Origin: Lytechinus pictus
Taxonomy: Eukaryota > Echinodermata > Echinoidea > Temnopleuroida > Toxopneustidae
DNA: 64,000 nt
NCBI RefSeq assembly: GCF_037042905.1
Contig: NC_087253.1
Span: 20,420,501-20,484,500 of the forward strand
Direction of reading: 5' to 3'
Part shown: piece after piece, positions 1-11,589 of the stretch
How the letters are laid out: each line of letters begins with the position of its first letter
Numbering within the stretch: the stretch's first letter is position 1
The notes under the pieces: generated by a model
Seen by the model: the letters and a program-made list of their open reading frames with translations, nothing else
Told to the model about the DNA's origin: nothing
Database searches by the model: none
Made by a program: the position numbers and the translations under genes

Positions 1-2940
1 AACTTAATGTGTTCCGCCATCTTGCTTGTTGGTTGCCGATAAAATGCGCATTTTCAGATTTTTTAACGCTCAGTTATTATCCATGACTGAAACATTGACC
101 AATCAAAAACTAAGATTCTACAAGAAATATGAATATTCATATACGAAAGTATAAACATAGATAATTCAGTTTTATGTGAAATTTAAACCCAATACTTCAA
201 AATATGGTTAGTTTTATGTCTCTAAAATGACCCTTAAAACCAGAATTTTATTAGTAAAAAATAAAGGTTTTCCCAAGTTGCCATGGTAACGTGGTCTGAG
301 ATATAAAAGCTTAGCAAACACTTCATTTCAGTGATCGAGGATGTATTTGTTTACGGTATACGTCTACATAAATTATAACATTTTTTTCCAGACCATGGAT
401 AAACTTTCAAAAAGAGACATTTTAGGCAAGTTTTTACGATTTCCGGCAATTTTCTGACACAGGCACTTTGAAGAGGTAATTTTTACAGAATTAGAAGAAG
501 ACATCATGGATTTTCCTAATTATCACGACGGATATGCAACTTACTTGTAAACAAATCAAACAAAGTCTATGATACATTTTCGATAATGCAAAAAGAGACA
601 TTCAAGTCTCTGATTGAGAGCCGCAGATTGAACATTCGCACGGCGCAATGGTAGCGTTTTCGCCGAATTCGTCGGGGCGAAAACTCCAAGAGAGCCGTAC
701 CACTCACCAGTCCCGAACGCTGCGCTGTATGTTTGATGATTTATCTGGTGCCATTTCGTGCTTATAAATTTGTTTTTTCTACAATGCCACTATCTCATTA
801 AAATTGTTTGTCATGATAACATTGGAAATATTATCGTTTAATGGCCCAAAGAATCGACTGTAATGAAAGATACTTTGAAATATTTTCAGAGAGTGATTAG
901 TTAGGTGATGTTTATGGTCAGAATTTAGTCCTGGCTTCGGGTGAACTTACGCGAACGCGGTCACTTGCTCACGGGGCGAGTCGGCCTGGCCCTTTGGTGG
1001 AAGGCCGTTAGGTAACGTGCAGTGCAGCTAGAGCAGAGTTGGGGAGTTATAGGTATAAAAATACTTTGAAATAAGTAATCTGCAAATATTTTTGTCTTAT
1101 CCCTTTGGATTACTTAGATAAGAAATACAAATTCTCAAAGTTTAAATCAAATTTTAGACAGTGACAACAAAGAGTGGTGCTGTATGGGGGGGGGGGGGGT
1201 CTTGCATGCCCCCAATTCACGAACAAGAAAAAAAAGGAAAAGGTAAGAGAATCTTGCGAAATTGTTCAATTGGATTTTTGTAACCAAAAGTCAAAATTAT
1301 GCTTATGTCGCTTGCTTGCAACTATATATTTTATAAATTTTGCCTGGTACGCCATATCGTAGTACCCTCAATTATTTTCACTTTTGTTACGCCACTGACA
1401 TGACTGATATAACATCTACTAGTTTATGATAACATTATTTGGTTGCGGGATCAAAGCATCAGCTATATATAGCTAAACATTTATACTTTATGCCTGTTCA
1501 ACTTCCAATACAGGTTTAGGCCTGTATTTATGAGATGTTAAGATCTATGGGTGCCTTTATTATTTTCATTTTCAATTAAAACAATTATTAATTATGTATT
1601 AATTTAGTATTAACCTCGATGATACATTTTATTGTATTAAATCGTACAATTTCTGTTGTATTAAGCCCCTTATTAAGCCCTTTTAAAAATATGCTCAGTA
1701 TAGCAGACCCCCCCCCCCATATATAAAGACAATAGAAGTGTATATAGAATTAATTGAACCCCCCCCCCTTATTGAGGACAAAATGAAAAAAAAATACTCA
1801 AAATAATCGACCGCCCCCCCCCCCCTTTGACGAGGCAGCTGTCGGTGGCCTGATGTCTTCATTGACTTCTTTTTGCTTGTAAAAATAATATTAAAGAAAT
1901 AGGGGCTACTCTAAGTGTCCCCTGTGAAAATTGATTTGGATCTGCAAGTGCATGAGGCTGCGCCCCCTCCAACGTCATAGCTACCCCATATCTTTAGGTT
2001 CTAGCTCTCATATTTTTCAGCTCCCTGGTTTTTTGGAAGAAAAAAAAACGAGGCGAAAGAAAAGAGTGAAATAAATGAAATACGATTAATCAAAATTTGA
2101 GTTGTTTGAAAGAATTATACTTATCAGAGAAACTAAATTAAATTCTACAACCATGAAGAATAACAGCAATCTTGATAAATTCTGTTTTTTTTCAAAATCA
2201 GAACCAATCAACCTTTTTCTGATTATTCTGTCACTTTCCATATTTTGGAGAAAAAAATAAAAGTGTTCATCGACGCCCTGTACTGCATGATGAAACTGTA
2301 TCCCCACTCGGCCCTCGTAACCCCCCCCCCCTCTCTCCCTCTCCCCCTCCCCCTCCCCCACCACAATGCCCCTTGCTCATTTCTCTTATCTCACCTTGAC
2401 CTTAATTAATTAATCTTAACTATTTGGCGGTACAGTCAAACGTGACTGGTCGCCATCATAGTTTCATCCCCAACAAACAAGGAACAAACAATAACAATTC
2501 TGTTTTTCGACCCAACATCATTCCTTTCAATACGCGTAAGGCTATACGTGGGCATGCACAAACAACGTGGGTTAACAAAAACTGACCCGCGTTTGGACTA
2601 AAATTGTGATTAAAATAAAAATGTTATAAATATGAAAAAAATATGTGTATAATGAAGGATATCTGATAAACGGAAAAACATCAATCGCTAATTCATAAAA
2701 ATGCTGGAAAAGATATGACAGAGGTTTTTAACAACGGTAATCAAGGGGAATTAGTGTATGGGTGAATGGCGTTCGAGCTTTAGCCGGAGAGGGCGCGGGC
2801 CAAATCTGCCTGAATCTGGCAATATGGCGTCGTCCATTAAGCTGACGTTAGCCAGCGGCGACTGCACGTACGTGCTGTAGCTGTTGGAAATGGACCGAGA
2901 CTACACGCGACCCTGGGACGGCTGATTACGTAATCGACTT
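1..2940. other. Upstream stretch without a recognisable gene
   Basis: I see no protein-coding exon or RNA gene I can support here. The stretch is AT-rich with three GC-richer islands (about 600-720, 930-1030 and 2750-2945) that could be promoters or short exons but show no decisive motif. Homopolymer G or C tracts lie near 1187, 1710, 1760, 1815 and 2320. The open frame at 2086-2364 on the minus strand is low-complexity and not credible as a gene. Confidence 0.5.
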
Positions 2941-2952
2941 ATTTCGTGACGT

Positions 2953-3720
2953 AGAGTGGATGGATGGATGAATGGATGGAGGGGTGGATGGATTGGTGGA
3001 TGGATTGATGGATTGTGGACGGATGGATGGATGGATGGGTGGATTCATGGATTGGTGGATGGATTGATGGATTGTGGACGGATGGATGGATGGATGGAAG
3101 GGTCAATGGATATGGATGGATGGGTGGATGGATGGATGGGTGGGTGGATGGATGGATGGACGTGGATCGGTGGATGGATGGATTGATGGACAGATGAATG
3201 AAGGAAGGGATGGATAGATAGATAGATAGATGGACAGACAGGTCGATGGATGGGTGGGTGGATGGATGGGTGGATCTTGGTGGATGGATGGATTGATGGA
3301 CAGATGCATGAAGGAAGGGATTGATGGATAGATGGATGGATGGACAGACAGGTGGATGGATGGTACCGGTGGATAGATGGTGGATTGGTAGACAGATGAT
3401 GGATTGGTGGACAGATGAATGAAGGAAGGGATTGATGGATAGATGGATGGATGGATGGATGGACAGACAGGTGGATGGATAAATGGTGGGTGGACAGACA
3501 GATGGATGGATAAATGATGGATTGATGGATGGATAGATAGATAAATGGACGGATGGATGGATGGACGGATGTTTGGATGGATGGATAAATGGATGGATGG
3601 ATGAATGATGGTGCATGGATAAGCAAATATATGAATTAATCTATTATTTGGGATGAATAGAAAGATTAATATTACAAGATGGATGGAGGGATTTATTAAT
3701 TTATTGATCAATTAATTGAT
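2953..3720. repeat. (GGAT)n tetranucleotide microsatellite
   Basis: About 0.77 kb of imperfect GGAT repeats with interspersed GATA, GGACA and GGGT variants. Long open frames occur in several frames and on both strands only because the unit lacks stop codons. Their translations are Ile-His-Pro-Ser or Met-Asp-Gly-Trp repeats, not protein genes. Confidence 0.97.
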
Positions 3721-3889
3721 GGATCTGTGGATGTATAGAAAAATGAATGAATAGCTTGAGGGCAAGAGATATGTACGTCTCACATATTACAGCAAACCAT
3801 TCCAACATCCGTCTCCAGAACTTCCATAAAAGTGATAAACGACTGTAACTTTAAGGGGGTTTACAATAATCCCCCTCCCCGGTTTCTAG

Positions 3890-4115
3890 GTGGAAAATTC
3901 AATTTTAAAGTGGTATGGTATTCTTTGTACTGTTATTATTATGATTGTTATCATTGATATTACTGTCATTGTTATCATCATTATCATTATTAATATTATT
4001 ATTGTTGTTGTTATTATTTTTATTATTAATAATATTATTATCATCATTAAACATATTCATATTATTAAACACAATACGATGATATCGAGCCTAGTTTTCC
4101 TCACTCGCTTTGCTT
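3890..4115. repeat. ATT/ATC-rich trinucleotide microsatellite
   Basis: Degenerate TTA/ATT/ATC repeats. The open frame across it is an Ile/Val-rich repeat translation. Confidence 0.85.
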
Positions 4116-4189
4116 GCTCTCAATATTATTTCATATAAAATATCAGGTAGGAGGGCATGTGTATCCACACACACTCAAATATATACATA

Positions 4190-5280
4190 ATTTTTTTTCT
4201 TGCTTTTTTAGCCTTTATTCAGATACTATTACATTTTTCATACATACAAGGGTAATAAATCAAATACATGTATGCAAATTAAAGTGAAGTACACTTATAC
4301 AGCAATATAACACATGAAATAATATACATCTTGATATAAATTTTTCGAACAAATATTATCATAACCCATAATACCAATAACAAAAACCTCGTAATTTTAC
4401 ATGTATTTACTGTATAATAATACCGTATTGTATGATGACAAATCAAAAGTACAGACTTTTTTAAGTGAAGAGGTTATCCCATAATAAAAAAGTACTTATA
4501 CATGTATATCCATTCCTCCAACTTTTGTAAGACAATACAGAAAAAAAAGTCTCTATGTTTATTTAGAAAGTATACAATAATCTGAATAAAGATTTTATAT
4601 ATGAAGCACACACGAAAACAAAACAAAACACAACATCAACAAAATAAAACAAACAAAACCTTTTCCACACCCCATACAAAATATTCTTTCTTTTTGGATC
4701 TACTCAAACATATATTTTGCTAACCATGGAGATAGGAAGACCCCCCCCCCCATCCCTGGCAGCAAGCACTCACATTCACACGCGGACATACATTGCACAC
4801 TCGCATTCACACGCGGACATACTGTACTATTACATACTCACAGCACCAGCAGACGCTTCACACCTGTTTGCATTCACTGCCTCATTCACCTTCAGTTCTT
4901 CCCATTTCTTTACATGCAAACTCAATTTGCCCGATTTTATAGCTAAGCATTTTTCTTCCTCCCTACGTTCCGCAATATATTTTTGTATTTTATGGCAGGA
5001 AGGAACCTGACCATTAGTTCTGGATTGGAAAATGGCATATTTGATGAAAAAGATCATACAGTTTACACAATTATTTCTATTCGTACTTCCAGATAATCCC
5101 AAATGTATATCTCTCCATTCTAAATCTCTTAATTCAGACATACAGAAATATTTAATAAAGAATTCCCATAAAGGTTTTGCCTTGGAACAATTTGGAAAAA
5201 TATGAATGTATGATTCGGTTTCTCTGCCACAAAAAGAGCATAAACTGTCTTTGACATACCCAAATCTCACATAACTTACA
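4190..5280 (-). mobile_element. LINE (non-LTR retrotransposon) 3'-terminal fragment
   Basis: Minus strand. The frame from about 5275 down to 4830 encodes the end of a reverse-transcriptase polyprotein. It has a zf-RVT-like zinc-binding motif, Cys-x2-Cys followed by an E-T-E-S-x-I-H-I-F-x-x-C block and then L-W (about 5160-5250), which is typical of L1-like LINE C-termini. The remainder, down to a T-rich run near 4190-4200 (poly-A on the minus strand), would be the 3' UTR. The RT and endonuclease are missing, so this is a 5'-truncated dead copy. The longer open frame up to 5462 reads into the adjacent SINE-like sequence and is not native. Confidence 0.75.
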
Positions 5281-5285
5281 TGTAT

Positions 5286-5436
5286 ACACAAATACACGCA
5301 CACACACTGACGTACGGATGAGGGCTTGGAGCCCCCCCCCCCCCCCCCCCCCATTACGCCATGACTGGGATTCGAAACCACATCCCTCTGTTTCAAGTCC
5401 GGAGATTGATCCACTGGGTCACAACGGTTCATGTTG
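5286..5436 (-). mobile_element. tRNA-derived SINE-like head with G/C tract
   Basis: On the minus strand there is an A-box-like TGACCCAGTGGATCAA and, about 35 bp downstream, a good B-box match GGTTTCGAATCCC. These are the two internal RNA polymerase III promoter blocks. A homopolymer tract (C on plus, 5332-5352) follows the B box. The cloverleaf cannot be completed, so I call it a SINE head rather than a tRNA gene. Confidence 0.55.
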
Positions 5437-5440
5437 ATTA

Positions 5441-5936
5441 AAGGACAAGTCCACCCCAACAAAAAGTTGATTTGAATTTAAGGGAAATATTAATCCAAGA
5501 AGCATAAAAACGCAGCTTCCGGAGGTGTCATTTAAAAAAATTACTGAATCATGTAAATGTTCATCCTGGTTGCTGTGCAAATGAGGGGAGCGATGGCGTC
5601 ACTCACTATTTTGGGTTATGAAAGATGAAATGTTTTAATTTTTCGATTGGCCTAAAATTCGATTTAGGCCAATTACTAAACATGTTGAATTACTATTGTT
5701 TTAAAATATTGTGGTTCAGTCATGTTTGTCATTATCATTATCAAACCTGTAAAAATGGAAATTCCAACAGTAAAAAAGAGGAGTTGAGCAAAACTGTTTT
5801 GTTAAAAATAAGCGAAGCACTAAAATGTCACAACTTTCTCACTGTTTCTCATTTTGATGAAATTATCAGCCCTATGCTTGCTAGATTCGTCTCTATTGAT
5901 TCAAATCAACATTCTAGGTTAGACTTGGCCTTTGAA
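5441..5936. mobile_element. Foldback MITE, TTAA-ended family, degenerate copy
   Basis: The left end TTAAAGGACAAGTCCACC and the right end, a degenerate GACTTGGCCTTTGAA, are imperfect inverted repeats. The family recurs at 13677-14184, 28956-29568 and 54898-55406, where the right end reads GGTGGACTTGACCTTTAA. All copies contain an internal ATGCAAATGAG...CACTCACTAT block and its inverse. TTAA at the tips suggests mobilisation by a piggyBac- or Kolobok-type transposase (inference). Confidence 0.7.
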
Positions 5937-5962
5937 TTATCGAAATATCGCCGCCGCGCACC

Positions 5963-6287
5963 CAGGGGCGGAAATCTCTCCCAAAAGGTAAGGGGGACAA
6001 GGGGCTGGACTGAATTTGACAAGCCAAAAAAAAAAGGTTTTCAGCCCAAATTTAAGAAATTTAAGGTCATTTCGACAAAATTAATTTGAAAAGCCCCAAA
6101 AAAGGTTATCATCCCAAAAGTAAGGCCATCTCGTCCTAAAATACATGTTTTATTTCGATTTTAAATGATGTATTTCTTATCATAAAAAAAAGACCACAAA
6201 TAGTAGGGGGACATTTGATATTGTGTCCCCCTACTATTTTGAGTAGGGGGACACGTCCCCCCTGTCCCCCTGGGATTTCCGCCCATG
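5963..6287. mobile_element. hAT-like MITE with CAGGGGCGGAAATC ends
   Basis: The left end CAGGGGCGGAAATC and the right end GATTTCCGCCCATG are inverted copies with one mismatch. They are flanked by imperfect 8-bp repeats sharing CGCACC. The 8-bp duplication and CAG terminus fit non-autonomous hAT elements. The interior (runs of GGGGGACA and CCCCAAAA) has no coding potential. Confidence 0.6.
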
Positions 6288-6289
6288 GC

Positions 6290-7585
6290 CGCACCCAAGC
6301 ATAAATGCAAGCACAGACAATCTCTACACTATCAAACCGGTCATGCTGATATTAAAAAAAACTGGATAAAACAAAAAATTATATTAAGATTCTTTTTCTC
6401 ATCAAAGGTATTTATTTCATTAAAATCGGTTAAAACAACAACAAATCAATAACATGGTAATAAGAACAGCTATGAATCGGCACTGTTTACAATATACACG
6501 ATTTTGATTTATGGTATTCTGTTATCTTGATCTTGTGACTCTTTTCCAGATTTTGAAATTTTATTTCCTTTATTCAATTTTATGTTTTGCTTCGTTCGTC
6601 TTGATATAAGTAATAAAACGTACAGCAAATTTCTACATACAAAAACTGTATATTCAATAATATAATGCAAACAGATATGGAATATTTGAACATCATTATT
6701 CTTGATCATAATTGTGCGGATATCCATATCGCATTCAGGTGGACCATAATTATCTTCATTCTCAAGGGTATAACCGATTAATGATGTTTTTTCTTCAGTC
6801 TGGACGTTCATGTAGTACTGTATGACTCTTGATGAAAGAGAATTTCTGCTTAAATAAAGTTTACCTGCAGACAATTCAAGAAAGATTATGTTACACAGTT
6901 TCAATTTTCCACGATAATAGCAAGTCATATCTGACGTGATCTTCTATCGAGTTGCATCCTCTTCAAAAGGCAAAATCCTATGAAAAAAAAAATTGTAATT
7001 ATTTTTATCTTATTGAATAATTTAGCTAACTTAAATATTACAATTTGATTGAGTTAATTGTTCTTCCTTCAAATTTTTTTACGAACAAGGGGGAAAAAGT
7101 AAATGAAACTAAAATGATGAATTTTGAATATCCATGTAACAATTTATCACAAAATTAGATTTTTGTACCAAAATATCAGAATTTTTGCTCACTCGCTTCG
7201 CTCGCGGCTTTTTCAGGATTTGTTTTTACTCCCATACGCAATGTGTGCCTTCTCATTTTTTTCATTTCTTTTCATTTCGATTATATCAAAACAATAAAGA
7301 TATATAAAAAGCAATATGAAATACATATTAAAATAATAGTGGATCTATTAAACCACATCAGGCTTGCGTGAATGGCCCAAATTGATATCCCTTAACTCAT
7401 TACGCCTACGCTATTACTACAAGTCTTTTTGTGTCATTGTCTGAAATACAATGAGCTATTTTAGTGTTTCATATTCGAGTTGTTTATTATGATTGCACTA
7501 TCAAATTACTAAAACAATGATAGAGTAGCAGCGTCAGTTTCACACCAGTTCCGCATCAAATCCGGGTAACGTTATTTGCACGCAG
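6290..7585 (-). repeat. TRIM 3'-flank conserved distal block, copy 1
   Basis: AT-rich block also present near 25290-26420, 40800-41590 and 57540-58750, always on the 3' side of a TRIM locus. The best conserved part is the AGCAAGTCATATCTGACGTG stretch followed by a TTCAAAAGGCAAAATCC-like motif (about 6918-6985). A 139-codon minus-strand frame with a real ATG (6509-6928) survives in this copy, but the other copies appear broken, so I do not call a gene. It may be an ancestral 3' UTR or exon, or simply repeated flank. Confidence 0.55.
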
Positions 7586-7587
7586 CT

Positions 7588-7765
7588 GGGGGCCGTTTCA
7601 TAAAGCTGTTCGTAAGTTACGAGTGACTTTAAGAACGACTGGTGATCCTTCCTTTTGGTAAAAAGAAAAAATCTTTAAGGATTATTTTGCGCGTAAGAAA
7701 GGTTCACCAGTCGTTCTTAAAGTCGCTCTTAGCTTACGAACAGCTTTATGAAACACCCACCAGGC
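7588..7765. mobile_element. Short foldback MITE (GTTTCATAAAGCTG ends)
   Basis: The left arm GTTTCATAAAGCTGTTCGTA and the right arm TACGAACAGCTTTATGAAAC are a near-perfect terminal inverted repeat. A second inverted block (CTTTAAGAACGACTGGTGA and its complement) lies inside. The same family is at 12633-12810 and 53845-54025. Confidence 0.8.
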
Positions 7766-7769
7766 CTTT

Positions 7770-8200
7770 AAATATATGTCTACCAGAAAGCAATTACATT
7801 GCAATGATCATGATATACTTCCAATTTATGCACACATACAGGTATTCGTACATAAACAGTATATACACTCTTTAATAAAGCAATGGTAAAAACCTCACAG
7901 CCGCAATAGTCATTATAATATGAAAAGAGAAATACCTGACTTCTTATGAAATATTATCTTATAACATTATGCCTGATATGCAAGTGTGATAATTTCCCAT
8001 ACAGGATAAACATGACAAAGATGATGCTTGATAGTAGCAAAGCTGAAAATAACAAAGTTGTAAGGAGAGAAATATTTTTATGGGTGAGAAACGAGGAAGA
8101 AAATAATGATCCAACAACTGTCTATTGTATTTTTATATACAGTATAGCGGCTTACTTTAACATAAAAAGGCAATTCAGTGAGTAACATCATAGTGTTATA
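7770..8200. repeat. Single degenerate copy of the ~455-bp TRIM-flank unit
   Basis: Carries the landmarks of the tandem unit seen at 26760-28950: an AATGGTAAAAACCTCAC core, ACAGGATAAACATGA, and a GATGATGCTTGATA block, followed by the GGGTGAGAAACGAG block that immediately precedes TRIM 3' ends elsewhere (29790, 42960, 50080). Confidence 0.6.
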
Positions 8201-8655
8201 TACAACTCCCAAGAAAGTTCTGTAATCTGATTGGTCCAAATCGGATCACACGATATTCAGCAAATTGCACCATGGCATCAAAATGACTATCCTGCACTCT
8301 GACGTCATACCAATGCACTATCATGCACTCTGACGTCAGAGTGCAGGATGGTGCGAGGTCTGCCAGTGGAATTATCTAGAATTTAGATAAAATATCATTC
8401 GGGGCAACTCAGTAACATGGGGGAGGAGATGTATAAAAAAAAATGCACGCATTTTTTTACGTAGTGGACCTAAATAATGAATTATGTGCTCGACTGGCTA
8501 AATGGATATACCGCACTCGGTCCTGCGGACCTCGGTGCGGTGAATGATTCCATTGGCGTTTCTCGCACATCGTTCATTATTATTTTGGCCCCGCATGAAT
8601 GCACGCGCTTACGTGCATTATTCATATAATATCATACATCAGCGTTGATGACATC
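8200..8655. other. T1 3' flank with inverted TGACGTCA palindromes
   Basis: No gene. Contains a perfect 20-bp palindrome GCACTCTGACGTCAGAGTGC (8324-8343) centred on a cAMP-response-element consensus, with a second half-copy TCCTGCACTCTGACGTCA at 8289-8306. A GC-richer hairpin-like stretch follows at 8500-8640. These could be regulatory or a small foldback element. Confidence 0.4.
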
Positions 8656-8657
8656 CA

Positions 8658-10526
8658 TTATTTTTGTTTGAATATATAGAGTCTATCCGGGGTGCAGAAA
8701 GCGATCTCTCCTGATCGGTACTGCTGGATATAATACCAATCTCTCTCAGGCTTCTCAATTTTGTAATAATTTACAAGGTTTCGAATGTGTCTTAGCTCAT
8801 TTGTATACTCGTCAATGTTCACCAAACCTTCACCATGCACCACATTGGCTATCAGGATTGTATTCCCTTGAGATACAGCGGCATAAAGCAGGCTACCAGG
8901 TTTCTTTAATTCATGTTGTACAACACCGTCTTTGTCTATCAATCTGATAATACGCAGTGATGAACTGATCAGAGAACGATGGTAACTAGTGATCTGCCAA
9001 GGTTCATACCCGTTGCATTGTATCTCCCTGACTGCTTGCCCACCTGCTGTTAAAAAAACCGGGATCTTCATGGCTTTCCTGTAGCTTACATAGATCAGGT
9101 CATAATCACCAACAGTGAGATCAGAATATCTCCCTTCATCTCGACTTAGAGTCTTAAACATTACATTCAATTTTGTGTACTCTGGTGTGTACAGTGTGAT
9201 GTTGTTTGAAGAATCAGTCACAACGCATCGACCATCAGAGAGGAACCCTACACCAACAATTCCAACATCCTTCAGAACTGTCTGCTGAAGCTTACCATCA
9301 GAAGAGAAGATGGAGATGCCACCTGAGTAATATCCTACTGCCATCCCACCATCTGGTGTACTAACCATGGCATTCATGCTATTCTTAGCTGGCAAAGCAA
9401 TATTTTTTACATTAGCATTATTATAAGTAGGCAAAACGACGTTCTTTTCAACTATATTAACAATCTTACCAAAACGTAGCTCATCCTTTCCAACGTTTCT
9501 CTCAAAACTGACACTTTGCCCCTTCTTGCTTAATTTCCTCGACTGCTCGTAGTCAGGATCCTTTTGATCAAAGATCTCTCGTAACTCTTCACATAGAGTG
9601 TCGTGTGCAGCCAATGTATCCGTATCTAATGGTATATTTGCTGTATTGGTTACCATCTCAGCAATGGTCGTCAACTGATTGATGTGCTTCTGAGCCGTGG
9701 TCCTCATGCTTTTCAGTTCTTTCTCTACTCCTTCAGTCGTTTCCTTGACTTCTCTTAGTAGGCTTTCTCTCTTTTCTGTCAACTGCCGGACTGCTTCATC
9801 GTATGCTTTGTTGATGTCCCTTGTACACTGTTTCTTGGCATTGCTAACACTCTTGCTCTGTTCATCTATGAAATCAATGTACTTATGAAAGCATGACTGT
9901 TTCTTGTCCACCTTTGATTTCAGGTCTTCGATACTCTTCATGTGTTTGTCCTTATAAGCAGCTCCCTCGACGACATGGTGACCCTTGTCTTTATGTTCCA
10001 TCTCACCGCATCTGAAGCATGTGAATCTCCTGCAGGTGGAACAGAAGTCATCCTCATCTTTTTGGGGGTGTTTCCTGCATTTGCGGTATCTACGTACAGA
10101 CACCTTTCCTGACGAAATCTCACTCATGGCAATGACTTCATGATCGATAAAGCCTTCCCACTGAGAGTGCTTATTAAGACAAGAGGTGCAGAGATACTTG
10201 CCACAGTCTCGGCAGTAGACAACGGCATGGGGCTTGTCATCAGATTTACAATTTGTGCAAATCTGATGATGACCCTTCATATCCTCTAGTAGACACTTCA
10301 AAGAAAGATGTACATGTAGTTTGCTGACATCTTGGTTTGGGACCTGCGTTACAGCTCTGCAGACAGGGCATCGGATTTGGGAGTTACCGTGACACTCTAA
10401 GAGGTTGTCCAGGCAAGTCTTGCAGAAAGCATGAGAACAAGACAGGATCTTGGGATCGGTGAAGGTAGAAAGACACACTGGACACTCTGTACTCTGGGAG
10501 GTGACAGTCTTTATTGCTTCAGCCAT
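8658..10526 (-). CDS. TRIM E3 ubiquitin ligase T1 (RING, two B-boxes, coiled coil, NHL-like propeller)
   Basis: 622 residues in one exon. The C3HC4 RING uses C15, C18, C30, H32, C35, C38, C53 and C56. B-box 1 spans about residues 90-129 and B-box 2 about 150-184. A Lys/Glu-rich coiled coil (about 195-325) and a C-terminal repeat region of NHL/WD-like beta-propeller strands (about 400-622) follow. By family knowledge it should transfer ubiquitin through the RING, dimerise through the coil and bind targets with the propeller. I chose the ATG in GCCATGG (10524-10526) because the frame upstream opens only with GTG and crosses a splice acceptor. Unlike T3-T5 it has no hydrophobic segment before the propeller. 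It is close to TRIM2/3/56-like proteins, but no orthologue can be assigned. Confidence 0.9.
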   Translation of the reverse strand: MAEAIKTVTSQSTECPVCLSTFTDPKILSCSHAFCKTCLDNLLECHGNSQIRCPVCRAVTQVPNQDVSKLHVHLSLKCLLEDMKGHHQICTNCKSDDKPHAVVYCRDCGKYLCTSCLNKHSQWEGFIDHEVIAMSEISSGKVSVRRYRKCRKHPQKDEDDFCSTCRRFTCFRCGEMEHKDKGHHVVEGAAYKDKHMKSIEDLKSKVDKKQSCFHKYIDFIDEQSKSVSNAKKQCTRDINKAYDEAVRQLTEKRESLLREVKETTEGVEKELKSMRTTAQKHINQLTTIAEMVTNTANIPLDTDTLAAHDTLCEELREIFDQKDPDYEQSRKLSKKGQSVSFERNVGKDELRFGKIVNIVEKNVVLPTYNNANVKNIALPAKNSMNAMVSTPDGGMAVGYYSGGISIFSSDGKLQQTVLKDVGIVGVGFLSDGRCVVTDSSNNITLYTPEYTKLNVMFKTLSRDEGRYSDLTVGDYDLIYVSYRKAMKIPVFLTAGGQAVREIQCNGYEPWQITSYHRSLISSSLRIIRLIDKDGVVQHELKKPGSLLYAAVSQGNTILIANVVHGEGLVNIDEYTNELRHIRNLVNYYKIEKPERDWYYIQQYRSGEIAFCTPDRLYIFKQK

Positions 10527-10544
10527 GGCTGGGTTTGTAGAAGA

Positions 10545-10616
10545 CTGAAAAATAATTATTACAAAACACAATGAAGAGTAATGTACATGTATGGACCATA
10601 GAATATGTTGACTTAC
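10545..10616 (-). other. T1 5'-leader intron (72 nt)
   Basis: Donor CAGTGAT|GTAAGT at 10616-10611 and acceptor TTATTTTTCAG ending at 10545, 18 nt before the T1 ATG. The same donor context occurs in all five TRIM loci. The intron is short, has no stop in the coding frame and is divisible by three, so its retention would not shift the frame. Confidence 0.8.
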
Positions 10617-10804
10617 ATCACTGAGTAGTAAAATGATCACCGGGGGACAAATTAAAACTAGAAAAGATTTCCGTAGATTCGATTCATTTCCCTATTGGCC
10701 TGTTGCAGAAAAGTTGCGACCTTACCCAACTCAAAATATTAATCACAGCTTGACTGTCAATCAATAGATTGCGCGTATTGGGTATTTGCGATTAATATTA
10801 TTAT

Positions 10805-11030
10805 CATGAATTATTATTATTATTATTATTGTAGGGAAAGGAGGGGAAAGGGGGAAGGTGAACGGGGGACTGGGAAAAGGAGAGGTAAGAAAAGAGGGGC
10901 TGGGGGAATGGCAAAAGGAGCTCAGGGAGATGGGAAGAAAGTGTGAAAGTGAAAGAATGGGAAAGAAAGGAGATGAGATTTAGTAAGGGGGAGAGAAATA
11001 GAAATATTAGTGCTTCCAAAAAAGTACATG
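10805..11030. repeat. (ATT)n microsatellite plus purine-rich tract upstream of T1
   Basis: ATT trinucleotides followed by about 200 bp of GGGAAAGG/GAGA-type purine-rich DNA. The T4 flank (51965-52200) has the same structure with a longer ATT run. Not coding. Confidence 0.8.
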
Positions 11031-11194
11031 CTACCAAATAATGTTCCCAGGCATATTCAAATTAATGATCAATCGTTTTTTTTTTCAATCCACTTCCGGG
11101 TAAAAAAAAAAGTTTGATAACCCCTTAAAACGGCGTCAATACATAATTTAACGGTTTTGATCCTGTCCCATTAGCAAAAAAAAAACATGCATTG

Positions 11195-11585
11195 TAGATG
11201 GATTTCGGCTAGCCATCGGTGGGCCATCGTATGATGCCATCCGATAACTATCGGATGGTGCCATCCAATGGTGGTGGTGGTGCCGTGGCCGAGTGGTCTA
11301 AGGCGCCTGGCTATACATGGAAAGTCCGGGGCAGGCCCCCCCCCCCCCACTTTTTTCCAAAACCGTGTACAAAAACGTAAAAGCGACCATATGATTGTGA
11401 TTTTCAGCATTGTCAGCCCCCCCCCCCCCCCCCCCATTTTGAAGACCGTTCCGCGACCCCGGGCGCGGCACTTGTGCCCGTGAACAAGGCATTTAATCTA
11501 CAATGGTGTTTTATCCGGCTATCCTGGTAACTAGGTGGCCATCCGATGGCTAATCGGATGATGCCATCCAATAGTTATCGGATGG
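11195..11585. repeat. Foldback GCCATCCGAT repeats enclosing a tRNA-like SINE segment
   Basis: Repeated and inverted GCCATCCGAT/ATCGGATGG words flank a segment starting GTGGCCGAGTGGTCTAAGGC (11286-11305). That is a good D-arm/A-box match to type II (Leu/Ser) tRNAs. C tracts of 12-17 follow. A complete cloverleaf cannot be drawn, so this is a SINE or tRNA relic nested in a foldback element. A second copy is at 52380-52800. Confidence 0.5.
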
Positions 11586-11589
11586 CAAT

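Noticed and set aside
2939-3711. Open frames of 190-225 codons on both strands
   Set aside because: Translations of the GGAT microsatellite; no domain, and equally open in several frames.
5625-6089. 154-codon plus-strand frame
   Set aside because: Crosses the end of one MITE and the start of another; no domain.
10527-10640. N-terminal extension of T1 (and of T4 at 51698-51811) with a hydrophobic leader
   Set aside because: The frame starts at GTG, not ATG, and passes through a clear donor and acceptor; the MAEA start has a strong Kozak context shared by all paralogues.
11280-11480. Leu/Ser tRNA gene (also 52460-52700)
   Set aside because: Only the D-arm/A-box half fits; no anticodon arm, acceptor pairing or convincing B box in copy A.
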